Made by a program: the position numbers and the translations under genes. This document shows, piece after piece, positions 51,743-60,914 of a stretch of 64,000 nucleotides of DNA. This stretch comes from Haliscomenobacter sp. (GTDB taxonomy: Bacteria > Bacteroidota > Bacteroidia > Chitinophagales > Saprospiraceae): the NCBI GenBank assembly GCA_016707205.1, contig JADJHZ010000012.1, positions 62,001 to 126,000 of the forward strand. The letters run 5' to 3'. Position 1 is the stretch's first letter, and every line of letters begins with the position of its first letter. The notes under the pieces are model-generated. The model was not told the DNA's origin. It did no database searches and was given only the letters and a program-made list of their open reading frames with translations.

Positions 51743-54700
51743 TTACCACCCCGGCAAAAAGTTCAACCCAAATCCTCCTTTGGCGTTTTTCACCAGCGGT
51801 ACCGCGTAGAACGGCTCCAGTACGAGGGCCCCGAACAGGTTGACCCGAAGCGAAGCACCCGCGCTAAATAACGGCTTTACCTTGGCGAACCCCGATTCGT
51901 TCTGGTCTTTAAACTGATCGAAATCAAACCAGGCTAAGCCTCCATCCACGAAAAAGTTGAGGTCGGTAAATAAAAAATTGGTTGGGATCAGCGACAATTG
52001 CTTGGGGCCGGTAAACGGGATACGCACCTCGAAGTTTCCCAGCAGGATGCTCGATCCGAACAGGTTGTCTTCCTGAATGAGGCCCTGGACCAGGAGGTCG
52101 TTGGTCACCTCCGAATTGAATCCGCGCACAAACCAGGGGCTTCCCAGATACATCGGATACAAACGGCGTCCATCCTGTCCGTAACGGCCATTATGCATGA
52201 CGCGAGCGGCTAAACCAATGGGTTTGAAAAACCGGTATACCCGCATATCGGCCGTTGCGGAGAAGAACGAGAATTCTCCCATGTAATGCCTTGCCTCCAG
52301 GCGGTATCGATGCCCGTTGAGGGGCGCCGTCAGGCCAAAGAACGAATTGTCGCCTACCGCTGCTGCGCCAAGGCTCCAAAGGCTAAAACCGGCAGGCGCA
52401 TCCAGCCGGTCGCGGTCGCGGTAAACCAACTGGCCAAAGCCGTCGTAGTAGTTGCTCTCGCGAATCAGGCTTTCGCTGTACAGCGTGAAATCAATGTCGG
52501 CCTCCAGGCGAAACGTACTGGAAAACGGAAGCTGGGTAAAGAGCCCCACCCGATCCTGGAATACCCGCTCGGTCAGAAAGGTCCATTTTTCGAATAAGAT
52601 ATTTTTTGGGCAATCCGCACAAGGAAGGGTGTCGAGGGTAATGTCCTCAATCGCAAAATTGCGGAAAGGAATATGAGAAAGCGAAGCGCCGTAGTGCAGT
52701 TTGTTCTTCCGGTTGAGGTAAGCCACCGAGCCCCCGAAATCCTGGATCTCGCCATTCATCGCCAGGCTGACGAAAAACTGGTTATTGCCCAAAATATCGC
52801 TGAACAGCATATCGATAGCCCCGGCCAACCCGGTCGTGGTACCGATCGTATTGCTGGTCCCTACTCCAAGGCCGCCTCCGCCCCCAATATAATCCAACTT
52901 GAATTTGGACTTGAACGGCACTTTTTGAGTTGCGGCATAAGAAGCAATGGTGTTGTCGCTGATGGTGGCCAGTTGGGCGTCGACGGAGCTTTTCACCGTG
53001 CGGTTGAGACGGGGCAGGAAAGCAGCTTCCATCGTGACCACGGTGGGGTCGACTTCCTGGTTCAGCCAGTCTTTTTCTTCCGCCCGGTAGATGCTGTATC
53101 CGCGTTTGTTGTAGAGGGTATACAGCACTCTGTTTTGGCGGCGGTCTACCGAAATAGCCGGAGAATAGTGGGCGATCCCGCTGATCCCGGTAGCCAGATC
53201 GGTCAGTTGGAAGACCTTGCCGGTTTGAGGCTCGTAACGGTATAGGTTGCGGTAGCCATCCCGGTTGGACAGGAAGAAGATATGGCCTTCGGTGTCGAAC
53301 AGGGGGTTGAGGTTGTCGCCGCCGGGGAATATATCGATATGGTCTACTGCCCGGGTGGTCATATCCATGATCGCGAGGTTGTAGGTCAGCTTACCGTATG
53401 TTCTCCCCTTTTCAAAAGCTAATTGATCGGTAGAGAAAACGATCTGCTGCCCGTCTTCCCCCCAACTGGCATGGATTTCGGAGTAGCGGTCGTTGGTCAG
53501 CTGGGTGAGCTGTTTGGACCTCAGATCGTAAAGGAACAGGTCTGTTTGGCCGTCAACGAGACCGGAGAGTAGAATTTTTTCCCCTTTTGGCGCCCAACTC
53601 GGATTAGCGAAAGCGGGAAGGTCTTTGATCGGACCTTCTTCCAGGGTTTTTCCGGTGAGCGGGTCTTTAATGATGAGGATATTACGCCCTTTGCTAAATC
53701 CAACGAAGGCCACTCGCCGGCTATCCGGCGACCAGGTGCCGGAGGATTCGATGAAATCGAAAAAATCAATATCCCCGGAGCGGCTGGTGCTGGCCACGGT
53801 CTTGATGATCTTTCCCGTGCTGGCTTCTGCCAGGAAAATATCGGTGGAAAACAGGTTTTTCTCCGAGAGGAATAGAATATACCGGCCATTGGGGCTCAGG
53901 GAAGGCGAGATGTTCATCGTTCCCCCATCTTGCTCGTCCAAAACGGCTTTGCCGGGAATGCCCTTCTCTTTTCCGTCTACAAAAGGCTGGAATTGTTTCT
54001 GCAAGGCTTCCTGCCATAGTTTGGACAGGTCCTCCTTTTTCATGTTGAGCACCATGGGGATGGCCATATCGACGCCATACAGATAAATGGCCCGGAAGAA
54101 GGGCTCGATGATGTCGTCGCCTTTCAACCCCGTCAGGAAGACCCAAAAGGCGTGTCCGTAACGGTAAGGGAAATATTTGGGGTTGTTCATCTGGTCGAGC
54201 GTGGGCACATCCTTATTAACAACGGCGTCGCGCATCCACATTGCGGTGTGGGGGTCTACACTTCCGATAGACATGTATTCCGCCATACCTTCCACGATCC
54301 AGAGCGGGAGATTACCCAGGTTTTGGAGCGAGCTGGAGTCCCCTCCCAGAATTGCGTTGAACTGGAATGCATGGACGAGCTCATGGCCAAGCACCTGGAT
54401 GGTCGCCTGGTTAGAGATGTTGATGGGCATGATGACCCGGTTTTTGAAGGCCTCCGTAACGCCTCCGGTCCCAGCCCCTACCTGACCGCTGATGGAGTTG
54501 GTCTGTTGGAAGTCCGGATGGTCGTTGTAAAAGATCAATGGATTCCGGTTCGGGATCGTGTCGTTCAGGATATTTTGGTGGAAGCGGTACCACATTTCGG
54601 AGGCTCCCGCGAGTTCGCTGCGGCGCACCGGGTTGTTCAGGTAGGAGTAGAACTCGAAATTGGAGCTTTGGTAAACCTGGAAGTTGAAGTTTTCGTATAT

Positions 54701-54793
54701 AGGCTTGTTCCTTCCAAAGTACTGCGCTTGCGCCAGAGGCAGGCCGGTGGCAAAAAGGCAGATCCAAACGGCAAAACGAATAAATGCTTTCAT
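51743..54793 (-). CDS. Exported protein: gluzincin-like protease domain, TolB-type propeller and outer-membrane barrel
   Basis: 1016 residues in three parts. Residues 1-23 are a signal peptide. Residues ~40-290 are a peptidase MA-like gluzincin domain with HELVH (~138-142) and WIVEGMAEYMS (third ligand). Residues ~300-580 are a WD40/TolB-like propeller (ISPSLSPNGRYILFLSEK, GTWSPDSRRVAFVGFS, PSWAPKGEKILLSG). The rest (~600-1016) has amphipathic beta strands and ends in LEPFYAVPLVKNAKGGFGLNFLPGW, as in Omp85-like surface-antigen barrels. It is probably in the outer membrane with the protease exposed on one side (inference). Start at 54793, ahead of a good signal peptide. Confidence 0.82.
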   Translation of the reverse strand: MKAFIRFAVWICLFATGLPLAQAQYFGRNKPIYENFNFQVYQSSNFEFYSYLNNPVRRSELAGASEMWYRFHQNILNDTIPNRNPLIFYNDHPDFQQTNSISGQVGAGTGGVTEAFKNRVIMPINISNQATIQVLGHELVHAFQFNAILGGDSSSLQNLGNLPLWIVEGMAEYMSIGSVDPHTAMWMRDAVVNKDVPTLDQMNNPKYFPYRYGHAFWVFLTGLKGDDIIEPFFRAIYLYGVDMAIPMVLNMKKEDLSKLWQEALQKQFQPFVDGKEKGIPGKAVLDEQDGGTMNISPSLSPNGRYILFLSEKNLFSTDIFLAEASTGKIIKTVASTSRSGDIDFFDFIESSGTWSPDSRRVAFVGFSKGRNILIIKDPLTGKTLEEGPIKDLPAFANPSWAPKGEKILLSGLVDGQTDLFLYDLRSKQLTQLTNDRYSEIHASWGEDGQQIVFSTDQLAFEKGRTYGKLTYNLAIMDMTTRAVDHIDIFPGGDNLNPLFDTEGHIFFLSNRDGYRNLYRYEPQTGKVFQLTDLATGISGIAHYSPAISVDRRQNRVLYTLYNKRGYSIYRAEEKDWLNQEVDPTVVTMEAAFLPRLNRTVKSSVDAQLATISDNTIASYAATQKVPFKSKFKLDYIGGGGGLGVGTSNTIGTTTGLAGAIDMLFSDILGNNQFFVSLAMNGEIQDFGGSVAYLNRKNKLHYGASLSHIPFRNFAIEDITLDTLPCADCPKNILFEKWTFLTERVFQDRVGLFTQLPFSSTFRLEADIDFTLYSESLIRESNYYDGFGQLVYRDRDRLDAPAGFSLWSLGAAAVGDNSFFGLTAPLNGHRYRLEARHYMGEFSFFSATADMRVYRFFKPIGLAARVMHNGRYGQDGRRLYPMYLGSPWFVRGFNSEVTNDLLVQGLIQEDNLFGSSILLGNFEVRIPFTGPKQLSLIPTNFLFTDLNFFVDGGLAWFDFDQFKDQNESGFAKVKPLFSAGASLRVNLFGALVLEPFYAVPLVKNAKGGFGLNFLPGW

Positions 54794-55082
54794 AGATGAA
54801 TGGTTGTTTCTTCTTAGCGTATAACAGAAAGACCCCCATAACGGGTTGAAAGATAGGCCTCCAGGCCGTTAATGTTTTCTTAAACACGGCATTTTGGTTG
54901 TTTCCCTGACATTTTGATCGGGAAGTTAAGGCATTTCGGTTATGCCGTCTTCCTTATCGCCGATGAAAAAGCCTCCCGACCGGATTTTTGATGTTTCAAC
55001 GCCTGGTTTATGGCTTAGGATCGCAGAGAATAGGTATTTTTAGCGATATTTTTTTCCGGATACCCTACCTAAATTGATCCGT
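54794..55082. other. Gene-free divergent intergenic region
   Basis: Between the minus-strand protease/propeller gene and the plus-strand M14 gene, 289 bases without a coding frame. It holds CTGACATTTTGATC at 54906-54919, similar to the TGACATTTTG sites before hsp20. No exact TAnnTTTG element was found. Confidence 0.45.
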
Positions 55083-56852
55083 ATGATTCGCGTTGCCCTT
55101 CTCCTCTGTTTTTCGCTCTTTATCCTGCGGGGTCTTTCAGCTCAGCAAGCGTTGCTCGCGCCTTTTGAAAAGGGCGTCAACCGATCGGCCACCTATGCCG
55201 AAACCATTGCTTTTTATCAGCAACTGGCGCGGAAATACCCCAAGGCGTTCAAACTGCAACCGCACGGAGCTACGGATTCGGGCTTTCCCCTTCACCTGGG
55301 CATCCTGTCGGCGGATGGGACGTTTACCCCGGAGAAAGCGGAAAGCGGCAAAAAATGCGTGCTGTTCATCAACAATGCGATTCATCCTGGCGAACCCGAT
55401 GGCGTCGACGCTTCTATGCTCTTGCTGCGCGACCTCCTTTCCGACCCGGCCCGGCTTCGGACCCTGGATCAGGTAGTTCTCCTCGTCGTGCCTTTTTACA
55501 ACATCGGGGGAGGCCTTAACCGGACTTCCTTTAGCCGCGCCAACCAAAATGGCCCCGAAGCGTACGGTTTTCGGGGCAATGCCCGCAACCTCGATCTCAA
55601 CCGGGATTTCATCAAGTGCGACTCCCGAAACGCCCAAACGTTTAATCAAATCTACGCCCGTTGGAGGCCCCACGTTTTTGTGGATACCCACGTGTCTAAT
55701 GGAGCGGACTATCCGTACACCATGACGCTCATCGCCACCCAGCACAACAAACTCGAAGCGGGGTTGGGGCACTTTCTGAACGCCCGGTTTCTGCCTTTCT
55801 TATACAAAGGTATGGAACAGGCAGGGTGGGAAATGATTCCTTACGTTAATGTGGGCCGTAGTCCGGAAGACGGAATTTCCGGCTTTCTCGACCTCCCGAG
55901 GTACTCGTCAGGATATGCGGCCTTGCATAACGCGTTGTCCTTCATGCCGGAAGCGCATATGCTGAAGCCTTTTCCCGAGCGGGTTAAAGCCATGCGGGCT
56001 CTGTTGGATCTGTTCCTGGATTTTGCCTCCAAAGAAAGCCTGGCCATCCGGCAAGCCCGCGCCAAAGCGGATCTGGCGGTAAGCACCCAGGACAGCTTCG
56101 CCCTGAACTGGAGGCCCGACCGCTCCCGGTTTGATTCCCTGCTGTTCAAAGGATACGCCGCCAAATTCAAACCCAGCGAAGTGTCCGGGTTAGACCGCCT
56201 GTATTACGACCATGCGGCGCCGTGGCAAAAAAACATTCGCTATGCTAACTATTTCATGCCGACGATTAAAGTAAAAAAACCTTACGCGTATATTATTCCG
56301 CAAGCCTGGAAAGAGGCGGTCGAGCGCCTGCAATGGAATGGCGTGGCCATGAAAAGGCTGGAAAAAGATTACGAGATAGAGGCGGAGTTTTACTATATCA
56401 AAAAGGCTTCGTCGCCAGACGGGCCCTACGAAGGACACTTTCTACACAGCCAGGTGGAAGTGGAAACGAAAACGATGCGCCGAACCTTTCACCGGGGTGA
56501 CTACGTCGTGATCGCAGACCAGCCCCTCAACCGTTACATCGTGGAAACCCTGGAACCCCAAGCCGCTGACGCTTTCTTCGCCTGGAACTTTTTCGACAGC
56601 ATCCTGGATCAGAAAGAGTACTACTCCAGCTATGTATTCGAAGACCTGGCATCGGCTTACCTTGCCGCCCATCCGGAATTAAAGCAGGCGCTCGAGGAAG
56701 AAAAACGCAAAAATCCCGAAATGGCCAAATCGGCCAGGTTGCAATTGGATTTCGTATACCGGAACTCGCCTTACTTCGAGCCAACGTTAAACCTGTATCC
56801 AGTGGGGCGGATTGAAAATCCGGGACTGTTGAACGGGTTGGAACTTCGGTAA
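55083..56852 (+). CDS. M14 family zinc carboxypeptidase, exported
   Basis: 589 residues from the ATG at 55083 (a TTG three codons earlier is possible). Signal peptide MIRVALLLCFSLFILRGLSAQ. The zinc site is H101-x-x-E104 in NNAIHPGEPDG, with the third histidine in FVDTHVSNGADYPY; a likely catalytic glutamate is in FMPEAHML. The domain order fits M14 carboxypeptidases with a long C-terminal extension (residues ~330-589) of unknown role. It would hydrolyse C-terminal residues of peptides in the periplasm or outside the cell. No T9SS tail is seen. The next gene (SDR) starts 29 bases later. Confidence 0.88.
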   Translation: MIRVALLLCFSLFILRGLSAQQALLAPFEKGVNRSATYAETIAFYQQLARKYPKAFKLQPHGATDSGFPLHLGILSADGTFTPEKAESGKKCVLFINNAIHPGEPDGVDASMLLLRDLLSDPARLRTLDQVVLLVVPFYNIGGGLNRTSFSRANQNGPEAYGFRGNARNLDLNRDFIKCDSRNAQTFNQIYARWRPHVFVDTHVSNGADYPYTMTLIATQHNKLEAGLGHFLNARFLPFLYKGMEQAGWEMIPYVNVGRSPEDGISGFLDLPRYSSGYAALHNALSFMPEAHMLKPFPERVKAMRALLDLFLDFASKESLAIRQARAKADLAVSTQDSFALNWRPDRSRFDSLLFKGYAAKFKPSEVSGLDRLYYDHAAPWQKNIRYANYFMPTIKVKKPYAYIIPQAWKEAVERLQWNGVAMKRLEKDYEIEAEFYYIKKASSPDGPYEGHFLHSQVEVETKTMRRTFHRGDYVVIADQPLNRYIVETLEPQAADAFFAWNFFDSILDQKEYYSSYVFEDLASAYLAAHPELKQALEEEKRKNPEMAKSARLQLDFVYRNSPYFEPTLNLYPVGRIENPGLLNGLELR

Positions 56853-56880
56853 ATAGTTGCAATAAAAAAAAACGACACAC

Positions 56881-57620
56881 ATGAGGTTGCAAAACCGGGT
56901 CGCCATCATTACCGGCGGAGCGAATGGAATCGGGCGCGTCACCGCGCTAACCTTTGCCAAAGAAGGCGCCCAGATCGCTATTTGGGATATTAATGAGGAT
57001 GCGGGCCGGCAGTTGGCCGTCGAATGCACGGCATTGGGTTCTCGTTGTTTGTTTCAGAAAGTGGATACGTCCAACCTGGACGCCGTGACCGAAGCGGCAG
57101 AGCTGGCCCATCGGGAATTCGGCCAGATCGACATTCTGATCAACAATGCCGGCATTACCCGGGATGCCTCCATGAAAAAAATGACGGCGGCCCAATGGCA
57201 ACAGGTGATCGACGTTAACCTGACGGGGGTCTTTAACTGCGTCAAAGCGGTCTCTCCGTATATGCTCGAACGCGGATACGGACGCATCCTGAATGCCTCT
57301 TCGGTCGTGGCGCTCTATGGAAATTTTGGGCAGACCAACTACGTCGCCGCCAAAGCCGGCGTCATTGGTATGTCCAAGGTTTGGGCCCGCGAATTTGGCC
57401 GCAAAGGGGTGACCGTCAACGCGGTAGCCCCGGGGTTTATTCAAACCGACATGGTTGGTACGATCCCCAAAGAGCACCTCGATCAGCTTAAAGAAAAACG
57501 CCCCTCGGGCGCATGGGACAACCCGAAGATATTGCCAACGCTTATCTTTTCCTGGCTTCTGATGAGGCGTCCTTCATCACGGGAACAACACTGAGCGTAG
57601 ACGGCGGGTTGGTATTCTAG
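56881..57620 (+). CDS. SDR family 3-oxoacyl-ACP/acetoacetyl-CoA reductase (frame broken at 57501)
   Basis: About 247 residues when joined. NADP-binding GGANGIGR near residue 12, then NNAGITRDASMKKM and the catalytic tetrad ASSV....YVAAKAG. This pattern is FabG/PhaB-like. The frame breaks in the C4 run 57501-57504: one missing C would give PLGRMGQPEDIANAYLFLASD and a normal end GGLVF at TAG 57620. As given it ends at 57594 with an abnormal tail. Probably a sequencing indel, since everything after the break is intact. Confidence 0.85.
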
Positions 57621-57817
57621 CCAGGGCTGGCGCCAAGAGGCGCAGACAGGGCAAGGCGAGGGGGGATTTTTTCATTCTTTTGTGTAAATTTCCACCAGAA
57701 TATACGGGAAAGAGCCTGTTTGGTAAAACCTTCTATCCGTATAAACCCAAGGGATGCAGGTTGTAAGCATGCGAAATTCCCGATCTGCTCTATTTTGGGT
57801 TAACCTTTGCCGGTACC

Positions 57818-58024
57818 ATGCGCAATAAACTGCAGACATTCACGGAGTTTTCACAAACGCTTCTGCCTCACGAAACGCAGTACCTCCTGTCTGTGCAAAA
57901 CCTGGAGGACGCTGTCCGGCTGGAAATCCTGAAGCAGGTGGATTTTAACAGCAGGCAGATCAAACAGTTTACCCCTTACGACCCAACGATTGATAAGCTC
58001 AAGTACACTCTTTTCCCCGAATAA
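57818..58024 (+). CDS. Small hypothetical protein before the sodium:solute symporter
   Basis: 68 residues starting at ATG 57818 (MRNKLQTFTEF). Polar, helical, no signal peptide. The end (QFTPYDPTIDKLKYTLFPE) is proline-containing. It ends 11 bases before the symporter start and is likely co-transcribed with it. I do not recognise a family, but compact composition and spacing suggest a real gene. Confidence 0.55.
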   Translation: MRNKLQTFTEFSQTLLPHETQYLLSVQNLEDAVRLEILKQVDFNSRQIKQFTPYDPTIDKLKYTLFPE

Positions 58025-58034
58025 CCCGTAGTCT

Positions 58035-59507
58035 ATGCTTCTGACTTTTATCGTACTCTATTTACTGGGGACCATCGCCATCGGATGGTGGGCGTCCCGA
58101 AGAGTAAAATCCACGTCGGATTTTGTCGTAGCGGGCCGCAACCTTCCCACCTTTATGGCTGCTTCCGCCCTTTTTGCCACCTGGTTTGGATCGGAAACCG
58201 TGATGGGGGCGTCCTCGGAGTTTGTGGATAACGGGCTGCAAGGGGTGATGGAAGACCCATTTGGCGCCGCCCTTTGTTTGTTGCTGTTGGGCCTTTTTTT
58301 TGCACGCCCCCTCTACCGGATGAATATTCTGACGTTTAACGATTTTTTTAGGCTTCGGTACAGCCGGTTTTCGGAGATTACGTCCGCCATTTTTATGATT
58401 CCCTCTTATTTTGGATGGATTGCCGCTCAATTGGTGGCATTGGCTATCGTGGTGCACGCGCTCACCGGCCTTCCTTTGCTGGCGGGTATTATGATTTGCA
58501 CCGGGGTGGTGCTGGCCTATACCTATATAGGGGGGATGTGGGCGGTGTCGGTGACGGATTTTGTGCAAACCATCATGATCATCATCGGGATGGGAGTTCT
58601 TGCAGGCGTGCTTTGGGTGCGGGTTGGCGGCATTCAGCCTGTGCTCAACAGCGTGCCGGAAGGTTTTTTTCAGTTCTTCCCGGAGCGTACTTTCCACGGT
58701 TGGGTGCATTATATCGCAGCGTGGATCACGATTGGGTTGGGGTCTATTCCCCAGCAGGATGTGTTTCAGCGGATCATGGCGGCGCGGAGTGAAAAGGCTG
58801 CGGTGCATGCCTCTTACCTTTCTTCCGTCATGTACCTTACGTTTGGGTTTTTCCCGTTGTTTATTGCACTTACCGGCAAGGTCTTGTATCCGGAAACCAT
58901 GACCGGGGACCCGCAACTGGTGATTCCCCGGATGGTCCAACTGCATGGAGGGCTGGGGCTCCAGATCCTTTTTTTCGGCGCGTTACTTTCGGCTATCTTA
59001 AGTACGACTTCGGGGGCTATTCTCGCTCCGGCCACGGTATTGGGGGAAAATCTCATTCGTCCGTTACTCAAAAACCCGACCGATAAGCAGATGCTGGGCG
59101 TTATGCGCTTTGGAGTAGTGTTGGTTGCCGTGTGTTCGGCGGTCATGGCGAGTGTGCAGAACAATATCTACGAGTTGGTGGGGCAGTCTTCGGTGTTTAG
59201 CCTGGTGTCGTTGTTTGTGCCTATGGCGGCGGGGCTTTACTGGAAGCGGGCCACGAATATGGGCTCGGTGTTGTCCATTTTTATGGGGATGGCAGGCTGG
59301 ATTCTGTTTGAATACGCGATCCACACTGAAATTCCCAGTCTGATCCACGGCCTTTTGGCGAGTATATTGGGGATGGTCGTCGGTAGTTTGGCGTTTCCGG
59401 ACAAAAGCTTCCAGAAATTTCAGCTTGAGAAAGCCTATTTGAACCAACAGGGAAAAGAAATGCCGGATCTGGGTGGCGCCGAAGATGCCGCGAAGGGAGG
59501 CTTATAG
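58035..59507 (+). CDS. Sodium:solute symporter, SSS family
   Basis: 490 residues with about 13 membrane helices across its length. The SSS pattern is clear: TSDFVVAGRNLPTFMAASALFATWFGSET near residues 27-55, helices at regular intervals, and GLGSIPQQDVFQRIMAARSEKAAV at ~235-258. It couples sodium entry to uptake of a small solute such as a sugar, amino acid or carboxylate; which one is not evident. A small hypothetical gene precedes it. Downstream genes are on the other strand. Confidence 0.9.
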   Translation: MLLTFIVLYLLGTIAIGWWASRRVKSTSDFVVAGRNLPTFMAASALFATWFGSETVMGASSEFVDNGLQGVMEDPFGAALCLLLLGLFFARPLYRMNILTFNDFFRLRYSRFSEITSAIFMIPSYFGWIAAQLVALAIVVHALTGLPLLAGIMICTGVVLAYTYIGGMWAVSVTDFVQTIMIIIGMGVLAGVLWVRVGGIQPVLNSVPEGFFQFFPERTFHGWVHYIAAWITIGLGSIPQQDVFQRIMAARSEKAAVHASYLSSVMYLTFGFFPLFIALTGKVLYPETMTGDPQLVIPRMVQLHGGLGLQILFFGALLSAILSTTSGAILAPATVLGENLIRPLLKNPTDKQMLGVMRFGVVLVAVCSAVMASVQNNIYELVGQSSVFSLVSLFVPMAAGLYWKRATNMGSVLSIFMGMAGWILFEYAIHTEIPSLIHGLLASILGMVVGSLAFPDKSFQKFQLEKAYLNQQGKEMPDLGGAEDAAKGGL

Positions 59508-59528
59508 GTACGTTCGCCAGCTAAAAGA

Positions 59529-60131
59529 TCAAAACAATTCCCCTTGTACCCCATCCGGCAGGAGTCGGAAGCTCTTCCGATGCAAGGGAGAAAGCCCATA
59601 CTGCCGGATGGCCTCCCGATGCGCTGCCGTAGGGTACCCTTTGTTTTGCACCCATCCGTATAGAGGAAAATACCGGCTTTGATCCAGCATATATTCGTCT
59701 CTGCCGGTTTTCGCCAGGATGGAGGCAGCGGCAATGCTGGCATAGGCGCCATCTCCTTTGACGATGCAATAGAAGGGAATCTTCCGGAAGGGCTTGAATC
59801 GGTTTCCATCGATCAGCAGATTTTCCGGAACAGGGGTTAATTGGGCAATGGCCCGGTGCATAGCCAAAAAGGAGGCGTTGAGGATATTGATGCGGTCGAT
59901 TTCCTCCGGATCGGCATAGCCGACAGCCCAGGAAACCGCTATCTCCTGGATCAACGCTTTTGCTTCCTCCCGCATGGAAGCCGTCATTTTTTTGGAGTCT
60001 CTCAAAAGCGGGTGCTGAAACCCTTGCGGCAGGATGACGGCGGCCGCGAAGACCGGCCCGGCGAGGCAGCCCCTGCCGGCTTCGTCGCATCCGGCTTCGA
60101 TCACTCCCTCGGTATGGAATCCTTGGAGCAT
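59529..60131 (-). CDS. rnhB: Ribonuclease HII
   Basis: 200 residues from the ATG at 60131. The RNase H fold carries the catalytic acids in GCDEAGRGCLAGPV (D16, E17), LLRDSKKM and LLIDGN. It removes ribonucleotides from DNA duplexes. KGDGAYASIAAASILAKTGRDEYM is the conserved C-terminal catalytic helix region. It starts ten bases after the upstream YwqG-family gene on the same strand, so the two form an operon. Confidence 0.95.
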   Translation of the reverse strand: MLQGFHTEGVIEAGCDEAGRGCLAGPVFAAAVILPQGFQHPLLRDSKKMTASMREEAKALIQEIAVSWAVGYADPEEIDRINILNASFLAMHRAIAQLTPVPENLLIDGNRFKPFRKIPFYCIVKGDGAYASIAAASILAKTGRDEYMLDQSRYFPLYGWVQNKGYPTAAHREAIRQYGLSPLHRKSFRLLPDGVQGELF

Positions 60132-60141
60132 AGGCAATCCA

Positions 60142-60903
60142 TCAGGAACAATCCCAATGATAAGATACGTTGGAAAAATTCATCGCAGCCAAATCCGCAG
60201 GAGGAATAAAAAAGTGCGCGATTCCCATATCGCCCCATTGGAGGCCGATGGCTGAATCCGAGTCGAGTTGCAATAACAATTGCATGGGGAGTTCGGGACT
60301 GCGGGGGTCCTCCTGAGTAAAATACGCGTATCCCCCTATTTTGTGGTAGCTGTTGCTCGCGCTAAGGCGGTAGAAAAAGTCCCAAACCTCTTCTTCGTCT
60401 TCCCCGAAGCTTTGGAAGAATTGCTTTCCAAAATGTCGATCAAAACGATAATCCGAAGGGCCGGGAAATTCTTCCTCCAAAGTAAACGAAAGCCCCAAAG
60501 CGGTTTCCCGGGCAAGCGGGGGGTCGGCGTACGGTCGGAGAAAGGAAAAGTCGGTCACCAGCGCTTCCGGGGCGTAGATCGGGTCCGGATAGTAGCAGAT
60601 TTTGAACCGGTCGCCGGAAGGTTTCCCCCAGCCGGCACACCCGTACATGGGATCGTCGAAAATGAAAAACTGGAGCAAGCCCCGGGTGGGAAATCCTTTC
60701 AGCCGAGGCGTTTCCTCAAAATTGATCTGGGCGAGGAAAAATAAGGGTATTCCTTCTGGTGTTGCAGGGAACGCAGCGCTTATTGGAAGGTAAGGGCGAC
60801 CCCCCAGGCTGCTGCTCCAAGGAAAAGCGGGACGTTGAGCTGCCAGACTTATCCGGATAAAATCCAGCCTGGATTCCAGAATTTTTTCCTCGAATGGCCT
60901 CAA
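60142..60903 (-). CDS. YwqG family (DUF1963) protein
   Basis: 253 residues, near family length. FPWSSSLGGRPYLP and the repeated motifs PLFFLAQINFEE, GLLQFFIF, YHKIGGYAYFTQEDPR, LLLQLDSD and WGDMGIAHFFIPPADL are typical of YwqG/DUF1963. Function unknown, cytoplasmic. The only possible start is a TTG at 60903: a stop codon lies three codons further out, and no ATG occurs before residue 85. A minus-strand promoter at 60943-60950 fits. It is followed by rnhB. Confidence 0.85.
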   Translation of the reverse strand: MRPFEEKILESRLDFIRISLAAQRPAFPWSSSLGGRPYLPISAAFPATPEGIPLFFLAQINFEETPRLKGFPTRGLLQFFIFDDPMYGCAGWGKPSGDRFKICYYPDPIYAPEALVTDFSFLRPYADPPLARETALGLSFTLEEEFPGPSDYRFDRHFGKQFFQSFGEDEEEVWDFFYRLSASNSYHKIGGYAYFTQEDPRSPELPMQLLLQLDSDSAIGLQWGDMGIAHFFIPPADLAAMNFSNVSYHWDCS

Positions 60904-60914
60904 AACCGGCTAGA

